Assembly (NCBI GenBank): GCA_036852015.1
Contig: JAANDG010000235.1
Location: 124,001-188,000, forward strand
Length of the DNA stretch: 64,000 bases
Direction: 5' to 3'
Source of the DNA: Pelodera strongyloides
Lineage: Eukaryota; Nematoda; Chromadorea; Rhabditida; Rhabditidae
A model generated the notes under the pieces. It was given only the letters and a program-made list of their open reading frames with translations, searched no databases and was not told the DNA's origin. Below are positions 1 through 11,731 of the stretch, piece by piece. Within the stretch, counting starts at the first letter, position 1, and the number at the start of each line of letters is the position of its first letter. A program made the position numbers and the translations under genes.

Positions 1-582
1 TCAGACAGTCAGACAGTCAACCCAGAACGTTATCGTCCATATAATAACACAATCATGCTTCATCATGTAGGATGAAATTCAGGCAGTTTTAAAAGGGGCG
101 GAACAGAAAGCGCAAAGGAAAGTGATGGCTAGATTAAACCCAGCTGTTAACTATAAGGGCAGCGACCCTGAACTGTATTTATACAGTCAACTCACACACA
201 TGTACTACACTAGTTGAAGCCTTTATCCTTAAAGCAAATGCGGCGCGAGGAATATCGCACAAGAATAATCGAACTGGAAAAACAGAGAAGAAGGACCTGA
301 ACAACCTAAAAAGCGGACAAGGGGTTGCGGAATCACGTCTGATTAAATAAGTAAACGTTTTAAAGCGTGTCTCCCGCCGGGCATTACAATAAGGAACCTT
401 ACTCACCCAATCCATGAGCATGTGTGACATGGGATGTGCGCATGACAGAGAACGGGAAACACAAGACGAATTCCAAGCACATGAAGAATCCCGTGTTAAA
501 GGGAGAGGCCCATGAGAAAAGGTTCTCCTTAATTTACTTGCACAGAATGTCCGGAATTTCAGAAATATTACTGTGTAAACCG
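1..582. other. Intergenic, no supported gene
   Basis: Short open frames occur on both strands but none has a recognisable domain, a convincing splice context or biased composition. I see only AT-rich unique sequence leading into the inverted-repeat element at 583. Confidence 0.5.
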
Positions 583-879
583 CATTGCGTGAAGCCTCTA
601 ACTCGCATAGTTATTCCCCGGCAAACAGGTCGGCTAGGACCTAGCCGCTAGGTACCGTAGTCAGCAACGTCAAAATTCGTCTTTTAAGGTTTATATCCGT
701 TCATTTGCATTCTTTCTCTGCATAAGAATGGTCAAACGAATAAAGATCATTCCTACGACTATAAAGAGGCGTTTGCAATACAAGAGTGCCCTAAAAGCGA
801 GAGAATTGATTCTGACTACGGTACCTGGCCGAATTCTTTGCCGGGGAATAACTGTGTGAGTTCTAGGCTTCAAGCAATG
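583..879. mobile_element. 297-bp terminal-inverted-repeat (MITE/foldback) element
   Basis: Positions 583-625 and 837-879 are inverted copies of each other over 43 bp, with 38 matches by eye. Both contain the core GCCGGGGAATAAC on one strand. A second inner inverted pair, ggtaccgtagtcag near 650 and its reverse complement near 812, extends the possible stem. The interior codes for nothing recognisable. I see no clear target-site duplication, so the exact ends and the superfamily are uncertain. Confidence 0.6.
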
Positions 880-1441
880 TCTTTGTATGTATAATCATTT
901 GCGCGTAATGCATGTATGTAGAGAGAGAGTTGTGCAACGTAAGGATCACAAGCAGCCTATGCTTTTGGTATAAAATATTTCAAGATACAATAAGTAGAAA
1001 AAAGATACTTACAATTAGCACTTCTCATTGATGTCGTAGGTGAAGCCATAGCGCAAGGCTCATTCCTTCAGCCTTACGGGATACAGACATATGCTTTTTC
1101 ATCCTGCACATCCTGCACCTGCTGCAGATCCCGTACAATAAACAATAGACAATAAACGTAAGAACAGTTCATCAAAAAACGTCAATGGAACTTTAAGTGA
1201 ATAATTATGTCATATGTACTCGTTCGGATGACAATGGAAGATTCACTTAAACAGTAAATAAAGAAATATACCCAACAAACTAAACAAACGAAAAATGATA
1301 CGAAAAATTAACGAGGAACAGAAAAAAAACTGAAAAAAAAAAATACGCTTTAGCGGCGAAACTCCATTATTTGTGGCAACTATTTGTTGCAACTACGGTA
1401 TTGCAGCTGAAAATAATTTCTTGAGAGAAGAATTTGCGTGA
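880..1441. other. Intergenic, AT-rich
   Basis: No supported gene. A short block near 1105-1130 repeats catcctgcac/cctgctgc. The stretch from 1260 to 1350 is A-rich and low in complexity. Confidence 0.5.
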
Positions 1442-1690
1442 GTGCGCGGCGCTCTATGCGGGAATGTACGCGGGAAAGTATGCGCTCGCAGTTGGGCGAT
1501 CCAAAATGTCAAAATGGTGATTTCGGAGACATTGCTCCGGAAGCCCACCGTGCGGCGCTCTATGCGGGAAGGTATGCGCGCACACCGTGATCATGCGGGA
1601 AAGTACGCGCGCACAGTCAGATCATGCGGGAAAGTATGCGCGCATACCCAGAACGTGCGGGAAAGTCACAGAACGAGCGGAACGAGCGCT
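1442..1690 (+). repeat. G-rich degenerate minisatellite, TGCGGGAAAGT family
   Basis: The word TGCGGGAAAGTATGCG and close variants recur at least seven times, separated by GCGCACAC-like spacers. The same word family, in the same orientation, makes up 52380-52690 at the other end of the window. The open frame through it (91 codons) is a by-product of the repeat and is not called as a gene. Confidence 0.8.
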
Positions 1691-1884
1691 GTTCAATTAA
1701 TAGGGTATAGCCATTAAATCACAGAGAGTACACGTATGTGTAATACAGTCATAGCGAAGTGTGAAGAATAAGTGAAAAGAGTAATTAGAGTGCTAGCTGA
1801 TTACTCATATTACTAGTAGGCTAACACTGCCTGAGGCGTCTTCAGTTTATCGAGAGAGTATGACAGTTTTAAACAAGAAAACAA

Positions 1885-1950
1885 TGCAGTGTGGTAAAGT
1901 GGCAAGGTGTTCGACTACAGATCGACTTGAGGGTTCGATTCCGCTCCGAA
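1885..1950 (+). pseudogene. tRNA-like sequence (degenerate)
   Basis: There is an A-box-like stretch (tggtaaagtgg) and a B-box-like stretch (GGTTCGATTCC) at tRNA spacing. Four base pairs of an anticodon stem surround the loop ctacaga. The T stem has mismatches and the acceptor does not close, so this reads as a tRNA pseudogene or a SINE head. The loop ctacaga also occurs in the minus-strand tRNA-like sequence at 52219-52288. Confidence 0.45.
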
Positions 1951-2400
1951 AATGAAATTTTTTGCAGTGTTTTAACGCTTTGCGCCGAGGCAATCTAAAC
2001 TCTACATTAAAGTTATTTATCAGAAAAATGAGTTTGGAATTGATGATCCGTCAAGGCACTTAATGTACAGTATTATTTTATAATAATTGTCAAATCCTTG
2101 CCAAATCAAGCGTATATTTTCACAAGAGTGATTCATACGAAAAAATAACACTGAAAGCTAAAAAGTGATGTCATAGATCAGTTTTGGTACCGTGCATAAT
2201 TACTGAAAATTGCATGGTTCACAAATACTGACAGAAAAGTGAATCTAGGACTGGTCAGTCAACAAGTCATGCGTGCATTTCGAGAGTAAGTAGCATATAT
2301 ATATAAATATATATATATAAGGTTACTGTAGAAATAGGCTCCACCCCTTCCCTTTAAAAGGGCACTGCCATGGGAAAAAAAATCAAAAAGTCCTTTTTTT
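1951..2400. other. Intergenic before the Polinton relic
   Basis: AT-rich sequence with a short (AT)n tract near 2297-2320. No terminal inverted repeat of a Polinton is visible here. Confidence 0.5.
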
Positions 2401-5400
2401 ATGGCTTTTTCTATCGACTTTAACCTTTCTGATTATGACACAAATTGTGATGTTTCTTCTTTCTATAGTTTTGAAAAGTTACGCATAGAAAATTCTCCTA
2501 AGCTGAACGCTGCATCGTTCCACGGGGATATAGTTTTAGAAAATCCGCAAGGCCCTACTGCTATAGGATTTGTAGTTTTTATTGTGCAACACGCTATCGA
2601 TAAGATCTTGGAGAAATTAATTGACAAATTTAAAGCAAAAACACCACTAGATGAGCTTCTATCCTATATCGAAATGCGTCATAAATCTATGAGTGCTTTG
2701 AATAAGATATGTTTACTTACCGCCTAGAAACCGTAAGCAAAATACGGCGCTGGCACTCTTTGCCTATGCTCAAAAGGCTATGCAAAGTGCCGAGGGTGTC
2801 GAACTTGATCAGGGTCTTTCCCTTAAAATATCAATTAGACCCAAACAATTTTTGGGGGGCTCAACTGATGACGAGAATCTTTGCCTTCTTTTAGCAGTTG
2901 TGAGGGGGGTTGCTAGAGTCAACTATGAAAATACGTTGGATGCTTACAAATCCCAACCAGGGGGGCATCATATGGTAACTAGGTGTAGAAAAGAACTTGA
3001 TCGTATAATGTTAAACAAAGATTATGTAAGGGAGCGATCCTTGCATTGTGCCTCTTTACATATCCCCAATTTCGCGGTAGACTCAAATAGACTTATGGAT
3101 ATACCTGACTTGGCGCACTTGAATAATAGGACAAGTTCTGTTCGGTTTTCCTTGTACGATTATTACACCGGCCATTTACTGTATATGCCGCAAGGTAAAT
3201 TATTAAAACCACTAGTTCCCATCTTATACGATGGTATTCACAAACATTTTGAGCTTTTACCAGATTCACCTCGAAAGCATTTTAATGGAAAAAAACGACC
3301 CTGGTTTGGACACTTGTGTCCTTACTGTGGTGTACTATTCAAAGAAAAATCTAGACACTTGCGATGTATTCACAAATGACTGTGGTAGCTTTGGTGATTG
3401 TCCTGTAGTTTTTGGAGAGGAAAAAACTTCTATTGAGTGTAATATCGATTTTAAAAAAACACATGTTATTCAGCGCACTTGAAAAAGGGCAAATGTCTCT
3501 GTCATAGGTACAAATGTAAGGATTGTGGATTTTTGTAAGGATTTTTGTTTTACAGTGGAAGTGTACCAAAAAGCAAGCGCATGTGTGCGGTAGAGACTAT
3601 TATTGTGCTCGTTGTAAGAGATATAGACACAAAGATCATAAATGTGGTTGGGGTCCGTTGGGTGTATAGGAGAGAGAAAAAGAGGCAAAAAAAGCGGCAA
3701 ACTTTCGTTATATTTTTTATGATTTTGAAACTAGTGTGAATACCATTGATGAACAGGGAGAAATTGCTTGGCGCCCCCAACATATTGTTACACAGGCCAT
3801 TGCAATGATGGTATGCGATCAATGCTGTGATTCACAGTTTTGGCCTAATAATGTCACAAAGAATCCCTCTGATGGTCCATGTAAATGTTTAAAGGTACCA
3901 AAGCTTTTCTCCAGTACAATTTTTGAGCCCAATTTGGTAATTGACCAGTTTTGCACATGGCTCTTTTTCACACCTGACATAACTAGCGGATATACGGTGT
4001 TTGCGCACAATGGGTCTAGATTTGATAGTCATTTTTTGCCAAGCTGGTTGTTAAAGAAGGGCATAACTCCCAAAGTGGCTACAAATGGTCAATCTATCAT
4101 ACTGTTGAAAACTGAACGCGTTAAGCGTAAGGAGGCATACACCCCCATTGACAGTATTTTACAAAACCATGCGATCCTCAAGTTCAGAGAATCAGTAAAT
4201 TGCGTATCATTGATTCATGTAATTTTATTCCGCTTCCTTTGAGTAAATTTGCATCCACTTTTGGATTGTCCGAAGCAAAAGGTTATTTTCCAATTTTTGC
4301 AAACACTGAACATTTCCTTAATTCCACTGAATGGCCTGAACTACAGTACTTTAATGCTGCCAAAAAGAGTGAAAAGGAGAGGTCAGATGTAATCAAATTT
4401 TTGAATGAGATGAAAGAGCAAGGAATCCCTTTCAATTTGGAACAGGAAATTTGTAAGTATTGTCTGCAGGACGTCCGTGTGCTAATGGAAGGTTGTTTAA
4501 AGTATCGCAAATTCTTTATTGAAGCATCCCGTCATGACTATTTGCCAAAGATTTGACTTTGGCTAGCGCATGTCTGAGCACATTCCGTATCTATCATAAT
4601 GAACACTATATTGACGCGCTTCCTGAGAATGGCTATAAAGCAAATGAGCGCTATAGTGACCTTGGTGTGAAATAGCTGGGATGGTTAAGTAAAAGGGAAG
4701 GGTGGTCAATTAGACACGCAGAGAGTGGTGGGGAGAAAGAAATTACACTACGTGACGGGTCACGATTGCGACCGGACGGTTATTATGTAGATTATAACGG
4801 TAGGGAGGTAGCCATTGAGGTAAATGGACATACGTGACGGGTCACGATTGCGACTGGACGGTTATTATGTAGATTATAACGGTAGGGAGGTAGCCATTGA
4901 GGTAAATGGTTGTTCCTTTCATGGGTGTCCAAATTGTTTCCGTTCTACAGTAAGAAATCCCACGGTTGATAAACCATTTGGAGAGTTGTATCGTGCAACA
5001 ATAGCACGTGCAAAGAAATTGGAAAAAGCTGGTTTTAGAGTAAGAAGTATTTGGGAATGTAATATTAAGAATGAACGTTTGACCAATAGTGAGATGAACA
5101 AATGTATGACAAATTTCAAGTGTAGAGGCATTTTGGAACCACGCAAGGCCTTCAAAGGAGGTAGGACACAAAGTCTTCGAACTATAGTCGAGCCAAAAGA
5201 AGGCGAGGAGATCATGTACTTGGACGTTGTAAGTTTGTATCCATATGTATGCAGCACCATAACTTATCCCTTAGGCACTCCAACTGTATACCGTAGTCCT
5301 ACAATAAATGATGCATGCCCAGTGAAGCGTAGAGATGTCACAATCTAACCTTACATACAGGGGCTTGTATTTTTGCAAAGTTTTACCTCCCCGTGATCTT

Positions 5401-5963
5401 TTCATCGATTGTAGGAATTGTCACGACTTCAAGAGCTCGTGTAATACTCACTAGGCTACTAATGGAATTGGGTCCTGAAAAAATGTTGTATTGTCACACT
5501 GATTCTGTCATGTGTTTGGCTACTGAGAATGATCCTATAATTTCCAATTTTTTGAAGAGGCATGCAGGTAGCGATTTAGGACAACTGACTTAGTGCAGTA
5601 CCCGAAGGATATAAGGGGTGTAAACTAATTGCACCAGATGCTAAACAATATGTTTTACGAATGAAGCATACAGGTGTTGACAGTAGTAAGGACACATATA
5701 TGCACATTTTGAAAATAAGAGGAATTTCACAAAATTATTCCACAAAGAATTTGTTAGATATAGATGCTCTCGAAAAACAGACAATTGTTCTTTGTAGCGA
5801 TACGCAAGATTCTATTGAACCTCTCTCATTTACATTTGATAGGATTGTTAAAAAGATGGGCGCTATAAGTAGTATTACCAGCTATAAGACTTATTTGGCT
5901 AGAAATTGTAAGGGCACTCACGTTGATTTCAAAGTTTATCCATATGGCTACCAATTTAAGTAA
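2401..5963 (+). pseudogene. Polinton/Maverick protein-primed family-B DNA polymerase, broken
   Basis: This is a relic of the replicative polymerase of a Polinton, a self-synthesising DNA transposon related to adenoviral and virophage lineages. The N-terminal region (2401-3379) includes a CPYC...H...C zinc-finger-like end. The exonuclease domain follows: Exo I DFET near 3721, Exo II FAHNGSRFDSHF near 4000-4035 and Exo III YCLQD near 4458. Next is the family's conserved cysteine/histidine stretch with FHGCPNC near 4917. Polymerase motif A reads YLDVVSLYP (near 5218-5244) and motif C reads YCHTDS (near 5489-5506). A KIRGI element and a C-terminal PYGYQFK end the frame at 5963. The frame is broken repeatedly, for example near 2700, 3380, 4240, 4556, 5348 and 5593. 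Only about 80 nt separate the motif A segment from the motif C segment, so motif B has been deleted. No integrase, protease, packaging ATPase, capsid gene or terminal repeat is seen, so this is an isolated polymerase fragment. Confidence 0.9.
4749..4908 (+). repeat. 82-bp tandem duplication inside the polymerase
   Basis: The block starting tacgtgacgggtcacgatt at 4749 is repeated from 4831 with one or two substitutions. A period of 82 is not a multiple of three, so the duplication alone breaks the frame. The near-identity of the copies means it arose late compared with the other lesions. Confidence 0.95.
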
Positions 5964-6099
5964 TCACGTTTTAGTTATCCTTCATTTCATTAATTAGCAA
6001 TCTCTTGATTATTGATGTTTTTAATTATCTTAATTTGATTAATTTCGTTTCTATTTCACCGTTTTGTTAATACAATTTTTAAATAATTCTTTTGCAGTT

Positions 6100-6776
6100 A
6101 TGCCATATTTTGATTTGGTACCTACTGAAATACTTTGTAAGATTATATCTTATCTGCCTGAAAAGGAGAACCACGCTTCAATACGTCAGGTTTCCAAGAG
6201 ATTCAAAACAACATCTGATTACCTGGCCATCAAAAAAACGACACCAATCAAAGATAGAAACTACGATTTTCTATTTGTGGAATATACAAATACAAGTTGC
6301 CGAATAAGTCTGAGTGACCACGAGCTACGACGAAAGACCATTAACATTGTGAAGAGTGATTACGATGATGATGCTCACTATTGACTGGACTGTGGACTAC
6401 TGCGTCAAACCATAAAAACAACGACCCTGTATTGTACTACAGTTGGATTTATTCGCAAAATATTGGAGTTGTTTGCAATATGCGAGACGACCGTAAAGGT
6501 TTTCGACGGCGTTGCAGAAATATTTGAGAACTTGATACGTATAACACTCGTCACTCACATGTGAACCATAACACCCCTCTAGCTGACTCGACGTTAATTG
6601 CTACCTGGTGCGTGGAAAGCGGAGGAAGTCTCTATGTTGACACGAGCGAAATGACTATAGATAATGTACTGTTATTCGACGACTTCATAATGACCCGCGC
6701 ACAATTCGGCGGGTGGTCTTCCGCCGACCTACAATTCGTAATTGCTAATAATGACCAGTCTCCGTACGTAATCTAA
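6100..6776 (+). pseudogene. F-box protein gene, interrupted
   Basis: The frame opens with ATG at 6100, two bases after a tttgcag acceptor, as at nematode trans-spliced starts. Residues 4-45 form an F-box: LVPTEILCKIISYLPE, then hydrophobic and basic spacing to a RQVSKRF stretch. F-box proteins bring substrates to SCF ubiquitin ligases by binding Skp1. The first frame stops with TGA at 6382-6384 after 94 codons. The same frame stays open beyond that stop to 6558, and the reading then moves to another frame through 6776. This tail (FIRKILELF..., then SLYVDTSEMT...) has the leucine-rich, beta-strand look of nematode F-box-associated regions; that is inference. The gene begins 137 bp after the Polinton polymerase ends, on the same strand. 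It may be cargo or only a neighbour. Confidence 0.7.
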
Positions 6777-6848
6777 CACGCCCTCTCAAATACAATACAG
6801 CAGAATAAGATGGGCACTCCTGGATCACAGTAACCATTAGGTGTGTGC

Positions 6849-7058
<210 letters not shown>

Positions 7059-7725
7059 AGCTGAGACGAAATATTCTACATATCGCAAGCCGAACCAGGC
7101 AGGCCACTTACTTGGGCAAGAAATTTGCGGGTGGACCGGGCACGATGCGCTGGAACGGCGAGACGATTAATAATAAGGTATTTTCTTTTATATGTATATA
7201 TTTATGTATATTTTTTTTCACTAATAATTACTGTGCTTATTATTAACTCTTTATTCCATAAAAAAATTGTGCATATAAAATACAAACAAGAGAGATAAAA
7301 ACACTCACAGGCTAGACACATTCAAGAGGTCTAGCTTCTTATGTGGTGCTAAATCATTATTGATTCAAGCTACAATTAGTATGCATATATATCATTATTG
7401 ATTCAAGCTACAATTAGTATGCATATATGTGTTAAAAAATTTTAATAATAATATTCTTCTAGGCAACTTTGCTGTCCCTTGATTGCTATGTGGGTAACAC
7501 AAAGTACTCAGACGAAGCTGATTCGAAAACAATCTTCGAAATGGTTCAATGTGGCTACTACTCTGCTGTGGTAGAAGTAGGAGAAGGTGACAACATGTAT
7601 CGTTTAACATGTACAATTATAAATTGACTTACCTGTGAATATAAATTGATTTGTCAGCGGAGGCTTTTACTTACAAAATAGGCATTTTGACTTAGAGTGG
7701 GGTCAAAACGGTTCAGGCAGCTCAC
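7059..7725. other. Intergenic with a 38-bp tandem duplication
   Basis: No supported gene. Positions 7353-7390 and 7391-7428 are two essentially identical 38-bp copies beginning atcattattgattcaag. Confidence 0.7.
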
Positions 7726-7890
7726 GAGCCGGCTCGCCGAAGGGCGGCTCACGGGTTGAGCCGGCTCGCCTTTGACTCCCATACACGGCTCAGGGGGTGA
7801 GCCGGCTCGCATCTGACCCGCGCTTACGGCTCACGGGCCGAGCCGGCTCGCCTTCAACCCGAACACACGGCTCACATGCGAACCGGCTCA
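7726..7890. repeat. 41-bp tandem repeat carrying a CGAGCCGGCTCG palindrome
   Basis: The 11-mer GAGCCGGCTCG starts at 7726, 7758, 7799 and 7840, with a variant at 7880, giving spacings of 32, 41, 41 and 40 bp. In two copies it extends to the perfect 12-bp palindrome CGAGCCGGCTCG. The spacers contain ggctcacgg and a variable CT-rich stretch. GC content is far above that of the flanks. Confidence 0.9.
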
Positions 7891-9589
7891 CACAAAAATT
7901 CGCTGCTGTACAAAAATTCGGTGATATTCGGTGACGCAGTGATATATTTTATTAACTGGCATGTTTTCAGTTTTGCACCGTCCGGGAACCGAGCCTGGAG
8001 CTTTATCGTTACTAGCAACAACAAACAATGGAACAACCATCGTTTTTGGGGTTACCCTTTAAAATAACAAGCCGTTTATTGTACAATGTCATTAGTTTTC
8101 TTGCCATTTGCGCACAGCCGTCCTTCTCTTACACTGCTCATTATTTGTATCATTCTCTGAATTCTAATGATATATCTACCCTACTTATATTCCAGGTGCG
8201 GATGCATTAGAATAGTTACCGAATACGTTTTAGAGTGTTTGAGGATTTTTCAAGTATAACTGAGGCATCTTTTAACACTAGTCTTGCCGCTGTAATGAAA
8301 GGACCTCCTCCGTGGTAACATTGGAATTGCATAAATTATGGGTAAGCTAGGATCGCCCACAGAACCATGCCTAGAACTTTATCATAGTCTTTATGTCGAT
8401 GAATCTTCACTTTCGATATCATAAGATGTATAGGTATTTGAATAATTAGGCGTTCACTTTTGATACCATAAGATATATAGGTATTTGAATGATTAGGCGA
8501 ATCGAATTATTCGTTATGCTGATACCTTATTCCTTGTATAAATGTGTTTTATATAATAAGGGGCACGAAAAAAAAAGGAATTAGTTGAGGCCTTATCAAC
8601 ACAAGTTATGATGAATTGTTTCCTTATATCTTGACGTTCATTTATATAAATATATATATGTATGTCTGCTATCGTTTTTACCAGGAATATAAATGGTATC
8701 CATAAAGTTGTCCATTGTTGTAAATTGTACTGTAAATTTATATTATTTTGGCAAGGAAGCTGTTTATCGCAAAGATCCACTAGAGATTCTTTGATTAATA
8801 AGTTAACCAGAGCTCGGCGAAGCTTGATCATAAGTTCTTGACAATTCAACTATTTAATCTGAAGTTTTCGGTATTACTAAAATTGCGAAGCATCCAATTA
8901 GTATTTTCGCTTTTGTTACCTAATTAAATTTAAACAGAATTAGGTATGGTTTTAAGGTATTAAAACTTGTACTTTTGGAAAAGCACGAGTGGGACAAAAC
9001 AGAACTCCAAAAAAGTTTTTTTAGTCAACACAAACCGACTGGTACCAGTAGAATATTCATAGTAAATATTAGTACAGTATCTATCGGTTGACATATGCTG
9101 TATTTCATGTGTTCAGCCGGACCGTAACGATGTGGACACCCACTTCTACTGTTTTTTTTATTTAAAGGGTCACCGCTTTGAAACTATATTTATTGTCTAC
9201 TGGTAAAATAGATTATATTAGCTTGATAAGGTAAAGCTCCTTTGGGTGGAGTAAGATAAATATACACACTGTGTACACACAATATACACACAGGCAACAT
9301 GTCATGCTTTTGAGGAGCGTATCCATACGTCAAAAATACCGAAAATGAGTCTTAGCTACCGTATTTAGTGACCCGGTGGACCAAATCCTTCCAAACTTAA
9401 TAGGCATATAAATAAGACTCATTAATAGGCATATAAATAAGACCCATAGATTGCTGCTGCAAAAATTTGAGACTAATTGCTCAACTCTCCAAAAATTCGC
9501 ACTGGTGCACCATTTTACCTTAAGAGGAACGCATTATAATTGACTGCAACTCGTTAACGGGTGGATATTTTTGTCCACAACTTTCGGAA
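7891..9589. other. Intergenic, AT-rich
   Basis: Only short open frames without family features. Two small direct duplications are visible: gataccataagatatatagg near 8417/8463 and aataggcatataaataagac near 9400/9423. Confidence 0.5.
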
Positions 9590-11440
9590 CAATTTTTTTG
9601 GCAAGACTGGAAAGTGAAACGTTGAATCATAGCAATCAGGTTGACTTTATCAATTTGGTTTTAACACGTGCCATCAGTTGTAATAAATGTTGCAGTAGCT
9701 TCTGCTGGAAAGCGCAGCAACATTATATTGTTGTTTTTATTAGAACACATTCAGTACTGGAAAGTGATACATTCTAAGTACAGTAGGCCTGTTTATTTTA
9801 TCAATAACACGTGCCATCAGTTGTGATGAATGTTGCAACATCTTCTGCTGGAAACGCTGCAACATTATATTGTTGTTTTATTAGTACACTTTCAAGACTG
9901 GAAAGTGATACATTTTAAGCACAGCAGGCCGGTTTATGTTTTGTGATGAATGTTGCTCTTCTGCTGTGAAACGCTGCAACATTATATTGTTGTTTTATTA
10001 GTACACTTTCAGGACTGGAAAGTGATACATTTTAAGCACAGCAGGCCGGTTTATTTTATCAATAACGCGTGCCATCAGTTGTGATGAATGTTGCAAGATC
10101 TTCTGCTGGAAACGCTGCAACATTATATTGTTGTTTTATTAGTACACTTTCAAGACTGGAAAGTGATACATTTTAAGCACAGCAGGCCGGTTTATTTTAT
10201 CAATAACGCGTGCCATCAGTTGTGATGAATGTTGCAACATCTTCTGCTGGAAACGCTGCAACATTATATTGTTGTTTTATTAGTACACTTTCAAGACTGG
10301 AAAGTGATACATTTTAAGCACAGCAGGCCTGTTTATTTTATCTATAACACGTGCCATCAGTTGTGATGAATGTTGCAACATCTTCTGCTGGAAACGCTGC
10401 AACATTATATTGTTGTTTTATTAGTACACTTTCAAGACTGGAAAGTGATACATTTTAAGCACAGCCGGCCGGTTTATTTTATCAATAACACGTGCCATCA
10501 GTTGTGATGAATGTTGCAACATCTTCTGCTGGAAACGCTGCAACATTATATTGTTGTTTTATTAGTACACTTTCAAGACTGGAAAGTGATACATTTTAAG
10601 CACAGCAGGCCGGTTTATTTTATCAATAACGCGTGCCACAGTTGTAATGAATGTTGCAACATCTTCTGCTGGAAACGCTGCAACATTATATTGTTGTTTT
10701 ATTAGTACACTTTCAAGACTGGAAAGTGATACATTTTAAGCACAGCGGGCGTGTTTATTTTATCAAAAACACGTGCCATCAGTTGTGGTGAACGTTGCAA
10801 CATCTTCTGCTGGAAACGCTGCAACATTATATTGTTGTTTTATTAGTACACTTTCAAGACTGGAAAGTGATACATTTTAAGCACAGCAGGCCGGTTTATT
10901 TTATCAATCAGTTGTGATGAATTTTGCAACATCTTCTGCTGGAAACGCTGCAACATTATATTGTTGTTTTATTAGTACACTTTCAAGACTGGAAAGTGAT
11001 AAATTTTAAGCACAGCAGGCCGGTTTATTTTATCAATAACACGTGCCATCAGTTGTGATGAATTTTGCAACATCTTCTGCTGGAAACGCTGCAACATTAT
11101 ATTGTTGTTTTATTAGTACACTTTCAAGACTGGAAAGTGATAAATTTTAAGCACAGCAGGCCGGTTTATTTTATCAATGCACGTTGTGATGAATTTTGCA
11201 ACATCTTCTGCTGGAAACGCTGCAACATTATATTGTTGTTTTATTAGTACACTTTCAAGACTGGAAAGTGATAAATTTTAAGCACAGCAGGCCGGTTTAT
11301 TTTATCAATAACACGTGCCATCAGTTGTGATGAATTTTGCAACATCTTCTGCTGGAAACGCTGCAACATTATATTGTTGTTTTATTAGTACACTTTCAAG
11401 ACTGGAAAGTGTAACATTTTAAGCATAGCAATCGGTGTGA
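9590..11440 (+). repeat. Satellite array, unit roughly 140 bp, about 13 copies
   Basis: Each full unit carries cgtgccatcagttgtgatg, then ATGTTGCA...TGCAACAT, then CACTTTCaagactgGAAAGTG, then a gcacagcaggccgg block. Some units are shorter because they lack the cacgtgcca segment. Each unit therefore holds two inverted repeats (8-bp and 7-bp stems). The first and last copies are the most divergent, as expected for array edges. The 60-68 codon open frames inside follow from the repeat. Confidence 0.95.
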
Positions 11441-11482
11441 CTTTATCAGTTTGTTTTTGATACGTGCCATCAGTTGTAATAT

Positions 11483-11731
11483 ATGTTGCAGCAGCTTCTG
11501 CTGGAAAGTGCTGCACCAGAGACTACATCAGAGACACCTCCTAATTCTGGTGTAGCCCATCCTCCTTTTCTTCAGGTACGACCCACATCAAAAAAACAAT
11601 CCAATAAAAAGCAAAGCAAGGCAAAAGGTAAAAACAGGTGGCTTAAAGCAAAGGTCGTTGGGTGTCCCTGTCGCTTGGCAATTCCTGTTCCTTGTCCACG
11701 TCAGTGTTGCCAAGTGGACGGTACTTCTTAA
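11483..11731 (+). CDS. Hypothetical lysine-rich open frame at the satellite edge
   Basis: An 82-codon open frame starts in the last, divergent satellite copy and runs into unique sequence. After a Thr/Ser/Pro-rich start it has a strongly basic centre (SKKQSNKKQSKAKGKNR) and a cysteine-containing end (CPCRL...CPRQCC). An ag|gtacg junction near 11576 could be a splice site instead. I recognise no family. It may be the remnant of an exon whose edge was amplified into the satellite. Confidence 0.25.
   Translation: MLQQLLLESAAPETTSETPPNSGVAHPPFLQVRPTSKKQSNKKQSKAKGKNRWLKAKVVGCPCRLAIPVPCPRQCCQVDGTS

Noticed and set aside
1442..1717. 91-codon frame in GC-rich sequence
   Set aside because: It coincides exactly with the TGCGGGAAAGT minisatellite, which also makes spurious frames at 52.4 kb.
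2401..5963. Active or complete Polinton
   Set aside because: Motif B is missing, the frame is broken many times, and no integrase, capsid, ATPase or terminal repeats are present.
9590..11440. CRISPR array
   Set aside because: Whole units of roughly 140 bp repeat in tandem without unique spacers, in a eukaryotic genome.
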